Source: JBAZTO01 sp041661865
Lineage (GTDB): Bacteria > Planctomycetota > Phycisphaerae > SM23-33
Direction of reading: 5' to 3'
Assembly (NCBI GenBank): GCA_041661865.1
Contig: JBAZTO010000005.1
Location: 1-64,000 of the forward strand
Length of the DNA stretch: 64,000 nucleotides
Position numbers and translations under genes: made by a program. A model generated the notes under the pieces. It was given only the letters and a program-made list of their open reading frames with translations. It made no database searches and was not told where the DNA came from. Below, one piece after another: positions 24,232 to 32,633 of the stretch. The stretch's first letter is position 1. The number at the start of each line of letters is the position of its first letter.

Positions 24232-25986
24232 ATGAATGTTGTTCACGTGACGCACGAGGCGACGGAGAAGATCGGCGGGATCGGCGCCGTCGTCGCGGGA
24301 TTGGTGACCGCCAAGGCCTACGCCAAGGTCGTGAATCGCACGATTCTCGTGGGCCCGCTGCTCCAGACCGACCGCCCCGTCAACCTTCGCCTGGGCGAAG
24401 GGGGCAAGATCATCTACAGTTCCCTGGACGCCGTTTACACCTCGCCGTGGCGTGAAAAGTTCCACGCCATCGAGCGGACCTTCGACGTGGGGATCATCTA
24501 TGGCACGCGGATGGTCCATGAACCCTGCAACGGCAAGTCCGTCGAGGTCGAGGTGCTGGTCATCGACGTCTTCCACTCCAACAAGGACCGGCTCAACCTC
24601 TTCAAGGGCGAGCTGTTCAAGAAATTCAACGTGCCCTCCCAGGACTTCGAGAAGATCTGGGAATACGAGCAATACGTCCGCCTGGCCGAGCCGGCCATCG
24701 AGGCCCTGGGCGCCCTGGGCTGTTTCGACAACGACCAGAAGGTCGTGCTGCTGGCCCACGAGTACATGGGCATGCCCACCGCCCTCAAGGCGATCCTGGA
24801 CGGCAAGCCCAACACGCGGACGGTCTTCTATGCGCACGAGGTGGCCTCAGTCCGCCCGATCGTGGAGAAGACCCCCGGCCACGACACGATGTTCTACAAT
24901 GTCCTCAAGGCCGCCATGCGGGAAGGCAAGACCCTCGAGCAGGTCTTCCCCGAGGTTTTCTCCAACTACAAGCACCCGCTGGTCAAGGCCGCCCGGTACT
25001 GCGACCACATTTTCGCCGTCGGAGACTACATCGAGGACGAGCTTCGTTTCCTCGATCCCCACTTCCGCACCATGGACATCGACCTGGTCTACAACGGCGT
25101 GCCCACGATGCCGCTATCGATGGACCGCAAGCAGGCCTCGATCCAGCGCATGCAGACCTATGCGGCCAACCTCTTTGGCAACCGCCCGAGGTGGATTTTC
25201 AGCCACGTGTGCCGGCCGGTGCTCAGCAAGGGTATCTGGCGGGATCTGGGCGTGCTGCACCACCTGGACGGCCTGCTGGCCGAGCGAGGCGAGAGCGGCG
25301 TGTACTTCATGCTGGGCACCCTGGGCGGGCAGCGCCGCCCGCAGGACATCCGCCACATGGAACGCGTCTACGGCTGGCCCGTCAGCCACGAAATCGGCTA
25401 CCCCGACCTCTGCGGCGGCGAGGAAGTCCTCGGCGACATGTTCGACAACTTCAACCGCAACCACAGCGCGGTGCGGGCCGTGCTGGTCAACCAGTGGGAC
25501 TGGAACAACCGTTTCTGCGGGCAGCGCATGCCCGCGGAGATGGACTTCTCCGACATCCGCTGCGGCACCGATGTCGAGTTCGGCCTCAGCGTCTACGAGC
25601 CCTACGGCATCAGCCAGTTCGAGCCTCTCAGCTTCGGGGCCCTCTGCGTGGTGTCCAACGTCTGCGGCTGCATGGGCTTTGCCCGTCGCACGGGCAATTC
25701 CTGGCCGCTGGAGGACAACATCATCGAGGCCGACTACCTCAAGGTGGCCGAAGGCTTGAGTCTTGAGCAACTCCATGCCCTGCCCATGAGCGAGCGGGAC
25801 CGGATTGAAGCCGAGGAAAACCTTCGCCTGGCCCGGGTGATTCTCGATCACTTGCCCCGCGACAAGGCATCCATCGAGCGTCGTATCGCCAAGGGGCACG
25901 AACTGGCGACCAAGATGAGCTGGGAACACGTGGTGAACGAATATTTCCTGCCCAGTCTCAGCCGCGCCATCGAACACCAGTCCTGA
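24232..25986 (+). CDS. glycogen synthase-like glycosyltransferase
   Basis: A 584-aa GT-B enzyme that most resembles bacterial and eukaryotic glycogen/starch synthases. The N-terminal MNVVHVTHEATEKIGGIGAVVAGL has the sugar-nucleotide KxGG-type loop, the middle holds VFYAHEVASVRPIVEK, and the C-terminal domain has SVYEPYGISQFEPLSFGALCVVS, the E-x7-E retaining motif. The donor could be ADP- or UDP-glucose. ATG 24232 has AAAGGA six bases upstream. It stands alone, without branching enzyme or phosphorylase nearby. Confidence 0.85.
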   Translation: MNVVHVTHEATEKIGGIGAVVAGLVTAKAYAKVVNRTILVGPLLQTDRPVNLRLGEGGKIIYSSLDAVYTSPWREKFHAIERTFDVGIIYGTRMVHEPCNGKSVEVEVLVIDVFHSNKDRLNLFKGELFKKFNVPSQDFEKIWEYEQYVRLAEPAIEALGALGCFDNDQKVVLLAHEYMGMPTALKAILDGKPNTRTVFYAHEVASVRPIVEKTPGHDTMFYNVLKAAMREGKTLEQVFPEVFSNYKHPLVKAARYCDHIFAVGDYIEDELRFLDPHFRTMDIDLVYNGVPTMPLSMDRKQASIQRMQTYAANLFGNRPRWIFSHVCRPVLSKGIWRDLGVLHHLDGLLAERGESGVYFMLGTLGGQRRPQDIRHMERVYGWPVSHEIGYPDLCGGEEVLGDMFDNFNRNHSAVRAVLVNQWDWNNRFCGQRMPAEMDFSDIRCGTDVEFGLSVYEPYGISQFEPLSFGALCVVSNVCGCMGFARRTGNSWPLEDNIIEADYLKVAEGLSLEQLHALPMSERDRIEAEENLRLARVILDHLPRDKASIERRIAKGHELATKMSWEHVVNEYFLPSLSRAIEHQS

Positions 25987-26087
25987 CAGCGGATCATGTG
26001 GTGAGGTCGCCTAAGATGATGCAAGGCTGGTTTTGGACTTGATTGCGTGGTAGCACCGCGTAGACTAGGTAATTTGAGGTCGGAGAC

Positions 26088-26501
26088 ATGGCACGCCACC
26101 TAACAGAGACGACGAGACATTCGACATGGGAGAGTCTGCTCAAGCGTTGGCACGAAGGTGTCGGCGCGAGGCATTGGCAAGCACACCGCCCCATGCACCA
26201 ACCCGAGCTTCCTTTGTTTGATGAGGATCGAGTTGTAGGTTGCCTGATGTCGGCGTTCGTGGCATGTCCGGAGCGATCTTTGTCAGAAAACAAGGATCTC
26301 GACGTCATGAACAAGGCAATCTCTGCTCTTGTTGAGGCGACAGAGGAGAATATTTTGACGGAGGCAGAGTCTAACGCCCTGCTTCAGTTTCTGGTATCAA
26401 AGTTTGTCGAGCGGCGTTTCTGCGTGACTCTGAATCGGGTTTTTGAACCTGAAGCACGCGGAGAATATAGCTTTCGCGGCATTAGGGGAACGCTGAAATG
26501 A
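26088..26501 (+). CDS. hypothetical protein
   Basis: 137 aa, not recognised. Mixed charge, no signal peptide or membrane segment; a helix-rich stretch SENKDLDVMNKAISALVEATEENILTEAES covers the middle. It overlaps the next gene by four bases (ATGA), so the two are coupled. Base composition is visibly less GC-rich than the neighbours, as in the next gene, which suggests acquired DNA. GAGG lies eight bases before the ATG. Confidence 0.6.
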   Translation: MARHLTETTRHSTWESLLKRWHEGVGARHWQAHRPMHQPELPLFDEDRVVGCLMSAFVACPERSLSENKDLDVMNKAISALVEATEENILTEAESNALLQFLVSKFVERRFCVTLNRVFEPEARGEYSFRGIRGTLK

Positions 26502-26959
26502 ACGATAACGACAGGAAAGACCTTCCAACTGATCGAGAAGAGGAAGCACCGGATGAGGCTGTCGGAACCCCTAATGCCCTACAGAATGCGGTGCGAAAAC
26601 TTGCTGACAAGAGGCCAGAGAAACTCATTGAAGTCATGGCGATGGAGATGAGTTCCGTCGGCAACCCGTTGCACCACAAGATGAACGAGGAGCATATCTC
26701 CAAGGTCTTGGAGTTGGCGGCCAAGCATGACGAACGGCAGTATGATCTCCATAAGAAGTCTCAGGAAAACGCTCATTCGGAAGGGAATTCCAATCGCCGC
26801 TATTGTTTCGCCGCATTCCTCGTGGTTGCCACCATCACCTCAATAGTGTTGTTCCTGTTCAAAGACAAGCCTGATGTCCTTGTCCCTATTCTGACAGGGC
26901 TTGGTGGGTTGGTGAGTGGCTTTCTCGGAGGCTGGGGACTTGGAAGGAAACACGATTAG
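26498..26959 (+). CDS. small membrane protein, holin-like architecture
   Basis: 153 aa with a polar, Asp/Glu/Lys-rich N-terminal half (about residues 1-100) and two C-terminal hydrophobic segments (FAAFLVVATITSIVLFLF and VLVPILTGLGGLVSGFLGGW) joined by DKPD. This order, soluble helical part then a hairpin of two membrane helices, resembles DUF2335-like or holin-like phage-derived proteins, but I cannot assign a family. Coupled to the upstream gene by an ATGA overlap. No lysin or phage structural gene is near. Confidence 0.6.
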   Translation: MNDNDRKDLPTDREEEAPDEAVGTPNALQNAVRKLADKRPEKLIEVMAMEMSSVGNPLHHKMNEEHISKVLELAAKHDERQYDLHKKSQENAHSEGNSNRRYCFAAFLVVATITSIVLFLFKDKPDVLVPILTGLGGLVSGFLGGWGLGRKHD

Positions 26960-27003
26960 ACTCTCGACTTTGCTCTAGCGCCTATCCCTGCTTCCCTATT
27001 AGG

Positions 27004-27049
27004 TTGATACTCAGTACCCTTCCGCCTACAGTTCGCTAGGAGGCTAGCG
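27004..27049 (+). promoter_or_regulatory. promoter and palindrome before the first Rrf2 gene
   Basis: TTGATA (27004-27009) and TACAGT (27027-27032) are 17 bases apart. Just downstream lies the palindrome CGCTAG, GAGG, CTAGCG (27034-27049), at or just after the expected transcription start, a possible operator for autoregulation. Confidence 0.5.
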
Positions 27050-27091
27050 CCGTAGTGTCGGCCAGGCCTGCAAACAGGACAGGTGCCGGAT

Positions 27092-27520
27092 ATGAAACTC
27101 TCCCCCGCCGCTGAATTTGCCATTCGCGGCGTCCTGGTACTGGCTCAGCGCCATGGACAGGGTCCAACAACCCTTGACGCCATTTGCGCCGAACGCGACC
27201 TGCCCAAGCAGTACCTGGTCAAGATATTCGCGTCCCTGACCAAGGCGCACCTGGTCACGCCCGTCCGCGGCAAGAAGGGCGGATTTCTCCTGGCCCGCGA
27301 GCCCGATAACATCTCGTTACTGGACATCGTCGAGGCCGTCGAGGGCCCCATCGTGCTGAACCTCTGCCAGCAGGTCCCGCCACAGTGCGACAACACTGCC
27401 TGCCCCGTCCGGCCGATCTGGGCGGAGCTACAGGACTTCATTCGCGGCAAGCTCTCGTCGGTCACGCTGGCCAGTTGCCTCAGCCAGGCACAGGTCGGCC
27501 AGGCCGTGGGATCGCTGTGA
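27092..27520 (+). CDS. Rrf2-family transcriptional regulator (first)
   Basis: A 142-aa winged-helix regulator: MKLSPAAEFAIRGVLVLA, a recognition-helix region CAERDLPKQYLVKIFASL, the wing RGKKGGFLLARE and a C-terminal dimerisation helix. Three cysteines in the pattern C-x6-C-x4-C (NLCQQVPPQCDNTACP) are placed as in FeS-cluster-binding members such as IscR and NsrR. The ATG at 27092 is preferred to the GTG at 27083 because ACAGG then stands eight bases upstream and the protein starts as the family does. It is a paralogue of the next gene. Confidence 0.9.
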   Translation: MKLSPAAEFAIRGVLVLAQRHGQGPTTLDAICAERDLPKQYLVKIFASLTKAHLVTPVRGKKGGFLLAREPDNISLLDIVEAVEGPIVLNLCQQVPPQCDNTACPVRPIWAELQDFIRGKLSSVTLASCLSQAQVGQAVGSL

Positions 27521-27542
27521 GAACGAGGCGACTTTTTTTGAC

Positions 27543-27571
27543 TTGATATAGTACAATAACGGTGCTATATT
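27543..27571 (+). promoter_or_regulatory. isc operon promoter with IscR-type operator
   Basis: TTGATA (27543-27548) and TATATT (27566-27571) are separated by 17 bases. Between them lies a 25-bp inverted repeat (27546-27570): half sites ATATAGTAC and GTGCTATAT with a 7-base centre. The 9-7-9 layout and the ATA...TAT ends are those of E. coli type 1 IscR sites, although the inner bases differ. A repressor bound here would cover the promoter. Confidence 0.75.
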
Positions 27572-27596
27572 GAGGTCGTAGCAGGGAAGGCAGAGC

Positions 27597-28031
27597 ATGC
27601 TGGCAGTTACCAAAAAGACCGAATATGCCCTGGTGGCCATGGCCCATCTGGCCGCCCTGGGCAACGAGCAGGTCGCCAGCGCCCGCGAGATCGCCGGCCT
27701 GTTCGGCATCTCACAATCGCTGCTGATGAACGTCCTAAAGCAGTTGGCTTCCGCCGGTTATGTCGAGAGCACCCGAGGCTCACGTGGCGGCTACCGCCTG
27801 TCGCGCCTGCCCGAGGAGATCAACCTGGCCGACCTGGTGACGGCCATCGAGGGGCCCCTGCGGCAGTCGGACTGCATCCTGGGCTCGATGGGCGATCATC
27901 AGTGCAGCGGGTCGGCGATGGCCAGTTGCCCGGTGGCTGACCCGGTGCATCGGGTGCAACGCAAGTTGCGTGACTTTCTTAAGAATGTGACGTTGGCCGA
28001 GATCGCCCAAGGCCCGGCCTTGCACAGCTAG
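27597..28031 (+). CDS. iscR: Rrf2-family regulator, IscR-like (second)
   Basis: 144 aa, the first gene of the isc operon and so the likely FeS-sensing repressor of that operon. N-terminal MLAVTKKTEYALVAMAHLAALG, recognition region LFGISQSLLMNVLKQLASAGYVEST, wing RGSRGGYRLSRL, then cysteines in SDCILGSMGDHQCSGSAMASCPV (three Cys, more widely spaced than in E. coli IscR) before the C-terminal helix. The operator-containing promoter lies 26 bases upstream. 14 nt separate it from iscS. Confidence 0.9.
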   Translation: MLAVTKKTEYALVAMAHLAALGNEQVASAREIAGLFGISQSLLMNVLKQLASAGYVESTRGSRGGYRLSRLPEEINLADLVTAIEGPLRQSDCILGSMGDHQCSGSAMASCPVADPVHRVQRKLRDFLKNVTLAEIAQGPALHS

Positions 28032-28045
28032 ACAAAGGAATGACC

Positions 28046-29233
28046 ATGACCGTGAAGTTGCCTATTTACCTGGACCATAACGCCACCACGCCGGTGGACC
28101 CGCGGGTGCTGGAGGCCATGATGCCCTACTTCACCGGCGACTTCGGCAATGCCGCCAGCCGCAACCACGTTTTCGGGTGGCGGGCGGAAGCGGCGGTGGA
28201 GAGCGCCCGCGAACAGATCGCGGCCCTGATCGGGGCAACGGGCAAGGACATCGTCTGGACCAGCGGGGCCAGCGAGAGCGACAACCTGGCCATCAAGGGC
28301 GTTGCCGGCATGTACCGCGACAAGGGCAACCACATCATCACCAACCTCATCGAGCACAAGGCCGTGATCGACCCCTGCAAGCGACTGGCCGAGCAGGGCT
28401 ATGAAATCACCTGGCTCAAGCCCGACGCGACGGGCCAGGTCTCGGCCGCCCAGGTGGCCGGCGCCATCACCGACAGGACCATCCTGGTCACCATCATGGC
28501 TGCCAACAACGAGATCGGCACGCTCAATCCGCTGGCCGAGATCGGCCAGGTCACGCGCCAACGGGGCGTGTTGTTCCACAGCGACGCCACGCAGGCGGTG
28601 GGCAAGATTCCGATCGACGTCGAGGCTATGAACCTCGACCTGCTGAGCGTCTCGGCCCACAAGATGTACGGGCCCAAGGGCGTGGGCTGCCTGTACGTGC
28701 GGCGGCACAACCCGCGCGTGCGGCTGGTCTGCCAGATGGACGGCGGCGGGCACGAGCGGGGCATGCGGAGCGGCACGCTCAATGTGCCGGGCATCGTCGG
28801 CCTGGGCGCGGCGGCGGAGATTTGCGGGCGCGAGATGGCCGAGGAGGCCGCCCGCGAGACGACCCTGCGCGACCGCCTGCAGCGGGGCCTGGAGGCCGGT
28901 CTGGATTACGTGCGGCTCAACGGCCATCCGACCCAGCGCCTGCCCAACACGCTGAACATGTCCTTCGCCTATGTCGAGGGCGAGGCGCTGATGATGAAGA
29001 TCAAGAACATCGCCGTCTCTTCCGGCTCGGCCTGCACCAGCGCGTCGCTGGAGCCCAGCTATGTCCTGCGGGCCATCGGCGTCAGCGACGACCTGGCCCA
29101 CAGTTCAATCCGTTTCGGCCTGGGGCGCTGGACCACGGCCGAGGAGATCGACTACACCATCGAACAGGTGGTCAAGGGCGTTCGGGAGCTTCGGGAACTG
29201 AGCCCGCTTTATGACGAGGCCCGCGGGGCCTAG
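28046..29233 (+). CDS. iscS: cysteine desulfurase
   Basis: PLP enzyme that takes sulfur from cysteine for FeS cluster assembly. 395 aa with YLDHNATTPVDPRVLEAM, the PLP lysine in VSAHKMYGPKGVG (near residue 205) and the sulfur-carrying cysteine loop SSGSACTSASLEPSYVL (near residue 330). The loop length is that of group I IscS/NifS. Start ATG 28046 has AAAGGA six bases upstream; the ATG at 28040 lies directly against that site and is rejected. Confidence 0.96.
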   Translation: MTVKLPIYLDHNATTPVDPRVLEAMMPYFTGDFGNAASRNHVFGWRAEAAVESAREQIAALIGATGKDIVWTSGASESDNLAIKGVAGMYRDKGNHIITNLIEHKAVIDPCKRLAEQGYEITWLKPDATGQVSAAQVAGAITDRTILVTIMAANNEIGTLNPLAEIGQVTRQRGVLFHSDATQAVGKIPIDVEAMNLDLLSVSAHKMYGPKGVGCLYVRRHNPRVRLVCQMDGGGHERGMRSGTLNVPGIVGLGAAAEICGREMAEEAARETTLRDRLQRGLEAGLDYVRLNGHPTQRLPNTLNMSFAYVEGEALMMKIKNIAVSSGSACTSASLEPSYVLRAIGVSDDLAHSSIRFGLGRWTTAEEIDYTIEQVVKGVRELRELSPLYDEARGA

Positions 29234-29250
29234 AAACGACAAGGTGAGTT

Positions 29251-29691
29251 ATGCCGTATAGCGACAAGGTCATGGACCATTTCACCAACCCGCGTAACGT
29301 CGGCAGCATGGACAAGAACGCTCCGGACGTGGGCACCGGCATCGTCGGCGCGCCCGAGTGCGGGGACGTGATGAAGCTCCAGATCCAGGTCAGCGACGAC
29401 GGGCGGATTCTGGACGCCAAGTTCAAGACCTTCGGGTGCGGTTCAGCCATCGCGGCCAGTTCGCTGGCCACCGAGTGGCTCAAGGGCAGAACGGTCGAGC
29501 AGGCCACCGAGCTGAAGAACAATGACATCGCCACCGAGCTGTCGCTGCCGCCGGTGAAAATTCACTGTTCGGTGCTGGCCGAGGACGCCGTCAAGGCAGC
29601 CATCGAGGACTGGAAGCGCAAGAACGGCAAGGCCGCCGCATCGCAGGCCCCTGCCGCCGCAGCCGAGCCCTCGGCAACGAAGAAAGAATAG
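29251..29691 (+). CDS. iscU: FeS cluster assembly scaffold IscU
   Basis: 146 aa scaffold on which [2Fe-2S] clusters are built. The three ligand cysteines are present: Cys37 (APECGDVMKL), Cys63 (TFGCGSAIAASS) and Cys106 (KIHCSVLAEDA). LPPVKIHCS holds the LPPVK motif recognised by the Hsp70 HscA, which is encoded downstream. The C-terminus carries an extra Ala/Pro-rich tail of about 20 residues. Confidence 0.97.
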   Translation: MPYSDKVMDHFTNPRNVGSMDKNAPDVGTGIVGAPECGDVMKLQIQVSDDGRILDAKFKTFGCGSAIAASSLATEWLKGRTVEQATELKNNDIATELSLPPVKIHCSVLAEDAVKAAIEDWKRKNGKAAASQAPAAAAEPSATKKE

Positions 29692-29738
29692 ACATCCCCG
29701 GGACCGATGCCGGGCATGAGTAATCCAAGGAGTGCATC

Positions 29739-30068
29739 ATGGCGATCACGATGACAGAACGTGCGGTCAAGCAGGTCAAGCGACTCTTCACCGAGGGCGG
29801 AATGCCCGAAGAGTCCTGCCTTCGCGTGGCCATCAAGGGCGGCGGCTGCTCGGGCTTCAATTATTTCCTCAGCGTGGCCACCGCGCCGGCCGACGAGGAC
29901 GAAGTCTTCACCTGCCAGGAGGTGCGGCTGCTGTGCGACCCCAAGAGCTACCTGTATCTCAACGGGACCGAGATCGACTACGACGACTCGCTGATGAGCC
30001 GCGGATTCGTCTTCAAGAACCCCAACGCCAAGAACAGTTGCTCGTGCGGGGCGAGCTTCTCGGCCTGA
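29739..30068 (+). CDS. iscA: HesB/IscA-family A-type FeS carrier
   Basis: 109-aa A-type carrier that accepts or delivers FeS clusters. Conserved cysteines: Cys37 in KGGGCSGFNYFL and Cys101/Cys103 in KNSCSCGASF. Length and order are typical. It overlaps the reading frame of hscB only at its stop codon. Confidence 0.95.
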   Translation: MAITMTERAVKQVKRLFTEGGMPEESCLRVAIKGGGCSGFNYFLSVATAPADEDEVFTCQEVRLLCDPKSYLYLNGTEIDYDDSLMSRGFVFKNPNAKNSCSCGASFSA

Positions 30069-30085
30069 TGATCGAGGAAAACAGC

Positions 30086-30721
30086 ATGGATGAAACCGAC
30101 CGCCAGGCTCCGCTCGTCAAGTGCCGCTTGTGCAGCAAGCCCATGGCCGAAGTTCTGGTGTGCGACTACTGCCACAGCCTCAATCCCGACGCAGCCACCA
30201 TGGACCATTTCACGCTGCTGGGCCTGCCCCGCCAGTTCGACCTGGACGAGGAGACGATCCGCGCCAAGTTCCTGGCCCTCAATCGCGAGGCCCATCCCGA
30301 CTTTCACATGGATCAGTCCGACGAGGTGCAACTGCTGGCCATGCAGATGTCCTCGGCCATCAACAACGCCTACCGCGCCCTTCGCGAGCCGGCTTCGCGG
30401 GCGGCCTACATGCTCGAACTGCTGGGCGGCAAGAGTTCCGCCGACGACAAGTCCGTGCCCGAGGGTTTCCTCTCGACGATCCTGATGCTCCAGGAGGCAC
30501 TGGCCGAGGCCAAGGCCGGCGGCGACCAGGCCGAGTTGGAGCGGATGGGCGCCGTGCTCCGCACCCAGCATGACGGGCTGTTGCATCGGATCGCCGGGCT
30601 CTTTGGCGAGTTGGAGGAAGCCGCCGCCTGCCCTGCCGTGCGCCAGGATCTGCTGAGCGAACTCCGCCGGCAGATCAATGCCGTCTCCTACGTCAAGAAG
30701 CTGCTGTCGCAGGTGAATTGA
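30086..30721 (+). CDS. hscB: FeS co-chaperone HscB (J-protein) with N-terminal zinc finger
   Basis: J-domain partner that brings IscU to HscA. The 211-aa protein begins with a tetracysteine knuckle, Cys13, Cys16, Cys26 and Cys29 (CRLCSKPMAEVLVCDYCH), then a J domain with HPD at residues 70-72 and a C-terminal three-helix IscU-binding domain. E. coli HscB lacks the zinc knuckle; it is known from the eukaryotic HSCB and some bacteria. ATG 30086 is preferred over 30068 because GAGGAA sits five bases upstream. It abuts hscA. Confidence 0.93.
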   Translation: MDETDRQAPLVKCRLCSKPMAEVLVCDYCHSLNPDAATMDHFTLLGLPRQFDLDEETIRAKFLALNREAHPDFHMDQSDEVQLLAMQMSSAINNAYRALREPASRAAYMLELLGGKSSADDKSVPEGFLSTILMLQEALAEAKAGGDQAELERMGAVLRTQHDGLLHRIAGLFGELEEAAACPAVRQDLLSELRRQINAVSYVKKLLSQVN

Positions 30722-30722
30722 C

Positions 30723-32540
30723 ATGCCCCCCATCCTCGGAATCGACCTTGGCACGACCAACTCGCTGGCGGCCTACATGACGCCCGCCGGCCCGCGCATC
30801 GTCCGCGACGCCGCCGGCAACGCCCTGGTGCCCAGCGTGATCGCCTTCGCCTCCGGCGTGACCGTCGGCAGCGGCGCCCGCGCGCACGCCGTCGAGAACC
30901 CCCTGCGGACGGTCTACTCGGTCAAGCGGCTGATGGGCAAGGGCATCGACGACATTCACGACGACCTGAAATACCTGGCCTACCCGGTGACCAGCGGCCG
31001 GGGCGGGATCGTCTGCGTCAACGTGGACGGGCGCGAGATGACGCCGCAGGAACTCTCAGCCATCATTCTGCGGGAGGTCAAGTCGCGGGCCGAGGCGGCC
31101 CTGGGCGAGACCATCACGCAGGCGGTCATCACCGTGCCGGCGTACTTCGACGACAGCCAGCGGCAGGCCACCCGCGACGCGGGCCGGATTGCCGGGCTGG
31201 ACGTCCGCCGCATCGTCAACGAGCCCACCGCGGCGGCCCTGGCCTACGGGCTCGACCGCAAGGACGACGCCACCATCGCGGTGTACGACCTGGGCGGCGG
31301 GACCTTCGACGTCTCGATCCTGCGCGTGGCCGGCGGGGTCTTCCAGGTGCTCTCCACCGACGGCGACACGCACCTGGGCGGCGACGACCTGGACATGGAA
31401 CTGATGGACCTGATTATCGGCGAGATTCGCAAGCGTTTCGGCGCCGGCCTGGAGTTCCCCCCTGCCACGCGGCAGGCGTTGCGGAACTTCGCCGAGGCGA
31501 CCAAGATTCGCCTGTCCACCGAGGATCGCGCGACGGTGGAAGTGGACCTGGGCGGCGGCCGGCGTTTCGAGCGCGTGATTACGCGGGCGGAGTTCGAGGC
31601 CCGGGCAGGCCAGTGGATCGACCGCACCCTCGGGCATTGTCGCGCCGCCCTGGCGGCTGCGGGCGTCAAGCCCAGCCAGATCGACCAGGTCGTCATGGTC
31701 GGCGGCTGCACGCGCATCCCGCTGGTCCTGGCCAAGGTGGGCGATTTCTTCGGCCGCACGCCCTACACGGCCATCAATCCCGACGAGGTGGTGGCGCTGG
31801 GGGCGGCCGTGCAGGCGGGCATCCTGGCCGGCCTGCAGCGCGACACGCTGCTGCTGGACGTCACGCCGCTGTCGCTGGGCATCGAGACTCTCGGCGGGGC
31901 GATGGGCAAGCTCATCATGCGCAACAGCACCGTGCCCTGCCAGGCCGGTGAGACCTTCACCACCTACGTCGACGGCCAGACGTCGGTGGATATCCACGTG
32001 CTCCAGGGCGAGCGCGAACTGGCCCGCGACTGCCGCAGCCTGGGGCGTTTCCAGCTCAAGGGCATCCCGGCCATGCCGGCGGGCATGCCGAGAATCCAGG
32101 TCGCCTTCCTCATCGACGCCAACGGGATTCTCAACGTCTCAGCCCGCGAGCTTCGCAGCGGCAAGGCGGCGGCGGTTCAGATCACCCCCGCCCACGGCCT
32201 GACGCGCGAGGAGGTCACGGCCATGGTCAAGGACTCCTATGTCCACGCCGTCGAGGACCTGACGGCCCACCGGATGATCGACCTTCGCAACGAGGCCCAT
32301 CGCGTGCTGGCCGCCATCGACAAGGCATTGGCCGGCGCGCCGGGGGTACTCACCGCGCCGCAGCGGGCGGCGCTGGACGCGGCAGTGGCGGATGTGAAGG
32401 CCAGGATGGAAGGAACCGAGCCGGACGATCTCTACGCGGCCATGCGTGCAGCCAATGACGCCGCCGCCCCGCTCACCCAGGCCCAGATGGACGAAGTCCT
32501 GCGAAAAACCGCGGTGGGCAAGAAGATCGACGAGTTCTAG
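30723..32540 (+). CDS. hscA: FeS-specific Hsp70 chaperone HscA
   Basis: 605-aa Hsp70. Nucleotide-binding domain motifs: LGIDLGTTNSLAA, AVITVPAYFDDSQRQATRDA, VYDLGGGTFDVSIL and VVMVGGCTRIPLV. The substrate-binding domain follows LLLDVTPLSLGIETLGG. It is shorter than DnaK and lacks the acidic EEVD-like or Gly-rich C-terminal tail. Its place after iscU and hscB marks it as HscA, which helps release the cluster from IscU. Last gene of the operon; ferredoxin (fdx) and iscX are missing. Confidence 0.95.
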   Translation: MPPILGIDLGTTNSLAAYMTPAGPRIVRDAAGNALVPSVIAFASGVTVGSGARAHAVENPLRTVYSVKRLMGKGIDDIHDDLKYLAYPVTSGRGGIVCVNVDGREMTPQELSAIILREVKSRAEAALGETITQAVITVPAYFDDSQRQATRDAGRIAGLDVRRIVNEPTAAALAYGLDRKDDATIAVYDLGGGTFDVSILRVAGGVFQVLSTDGDTHLGGDDLDMELMDLIIGEIRKRFGAGLEFPPATRQALRNFAEATKIRLSTEDRATVEVDLGGGRRFERVITRAEFEARAGQWIDRTLGHCRAALAAAGVKPSQIDQVVMVGGCTRIPLVLAKVGDFFGRTPYTAINPDEVVALGAAVQAGILAGLQRDTLLLDVTPLSLGIETLGGAMGKLIMRNSTVPCQAGETFTTYVDGQTSVDIHVLQGERELARDCRSLGRFQLKGIPAMPAGMPRIQVAFLIDANGILNVSARELRSGKAAAVQITPAHGLTREEVTAMVKDSYVHAVEDLTAHRMIDLRNEAHRVLAAIDKALAGAPGVLTAPQRAALDAAVADVKARMEGTEPDDLYAAMRAANDAAAPLTQAQMDEVLRKTAVGKKIDEF

Positions 32541-32561
32541 CAGGTCGGCGCCTGGGCGAAC

Positions 32562-32586
32562 TAGCCGCGAGCGTAAAGCGAGCGGT
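32562..32586 (-). repeat. GCTCGCGGCTAG repeat, inverted copy
   Basis: CTAGCCGCGAGCGTAAAGCG followed by AGCGG is the reverse complement of the 20968 copy with one or two changes (GTAAAG for GCAAAG). It lies between the convergent ends of hscA and lepA. Confidence 0.65.
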
Positions 32587-32633
32587 GTCTTGTCAGTCAA
32601 CTGACGGCAGTTTGCGAACCCCAACTCGCGATT

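Noticed and set aside
24241..24260. CACGTG at the start of the glycogen synthase gene as a second parS
   Set aside because: The flanks do not match TGTTn/nAACA and the site lies in coding sequence.
29732..30721. Frame running from before iscA through hscB as one protein
   Set aside because: The part over iscA is out of frame with the conserved IscA sequence; hscB has its own ATG and ribosome binding site at 30086.
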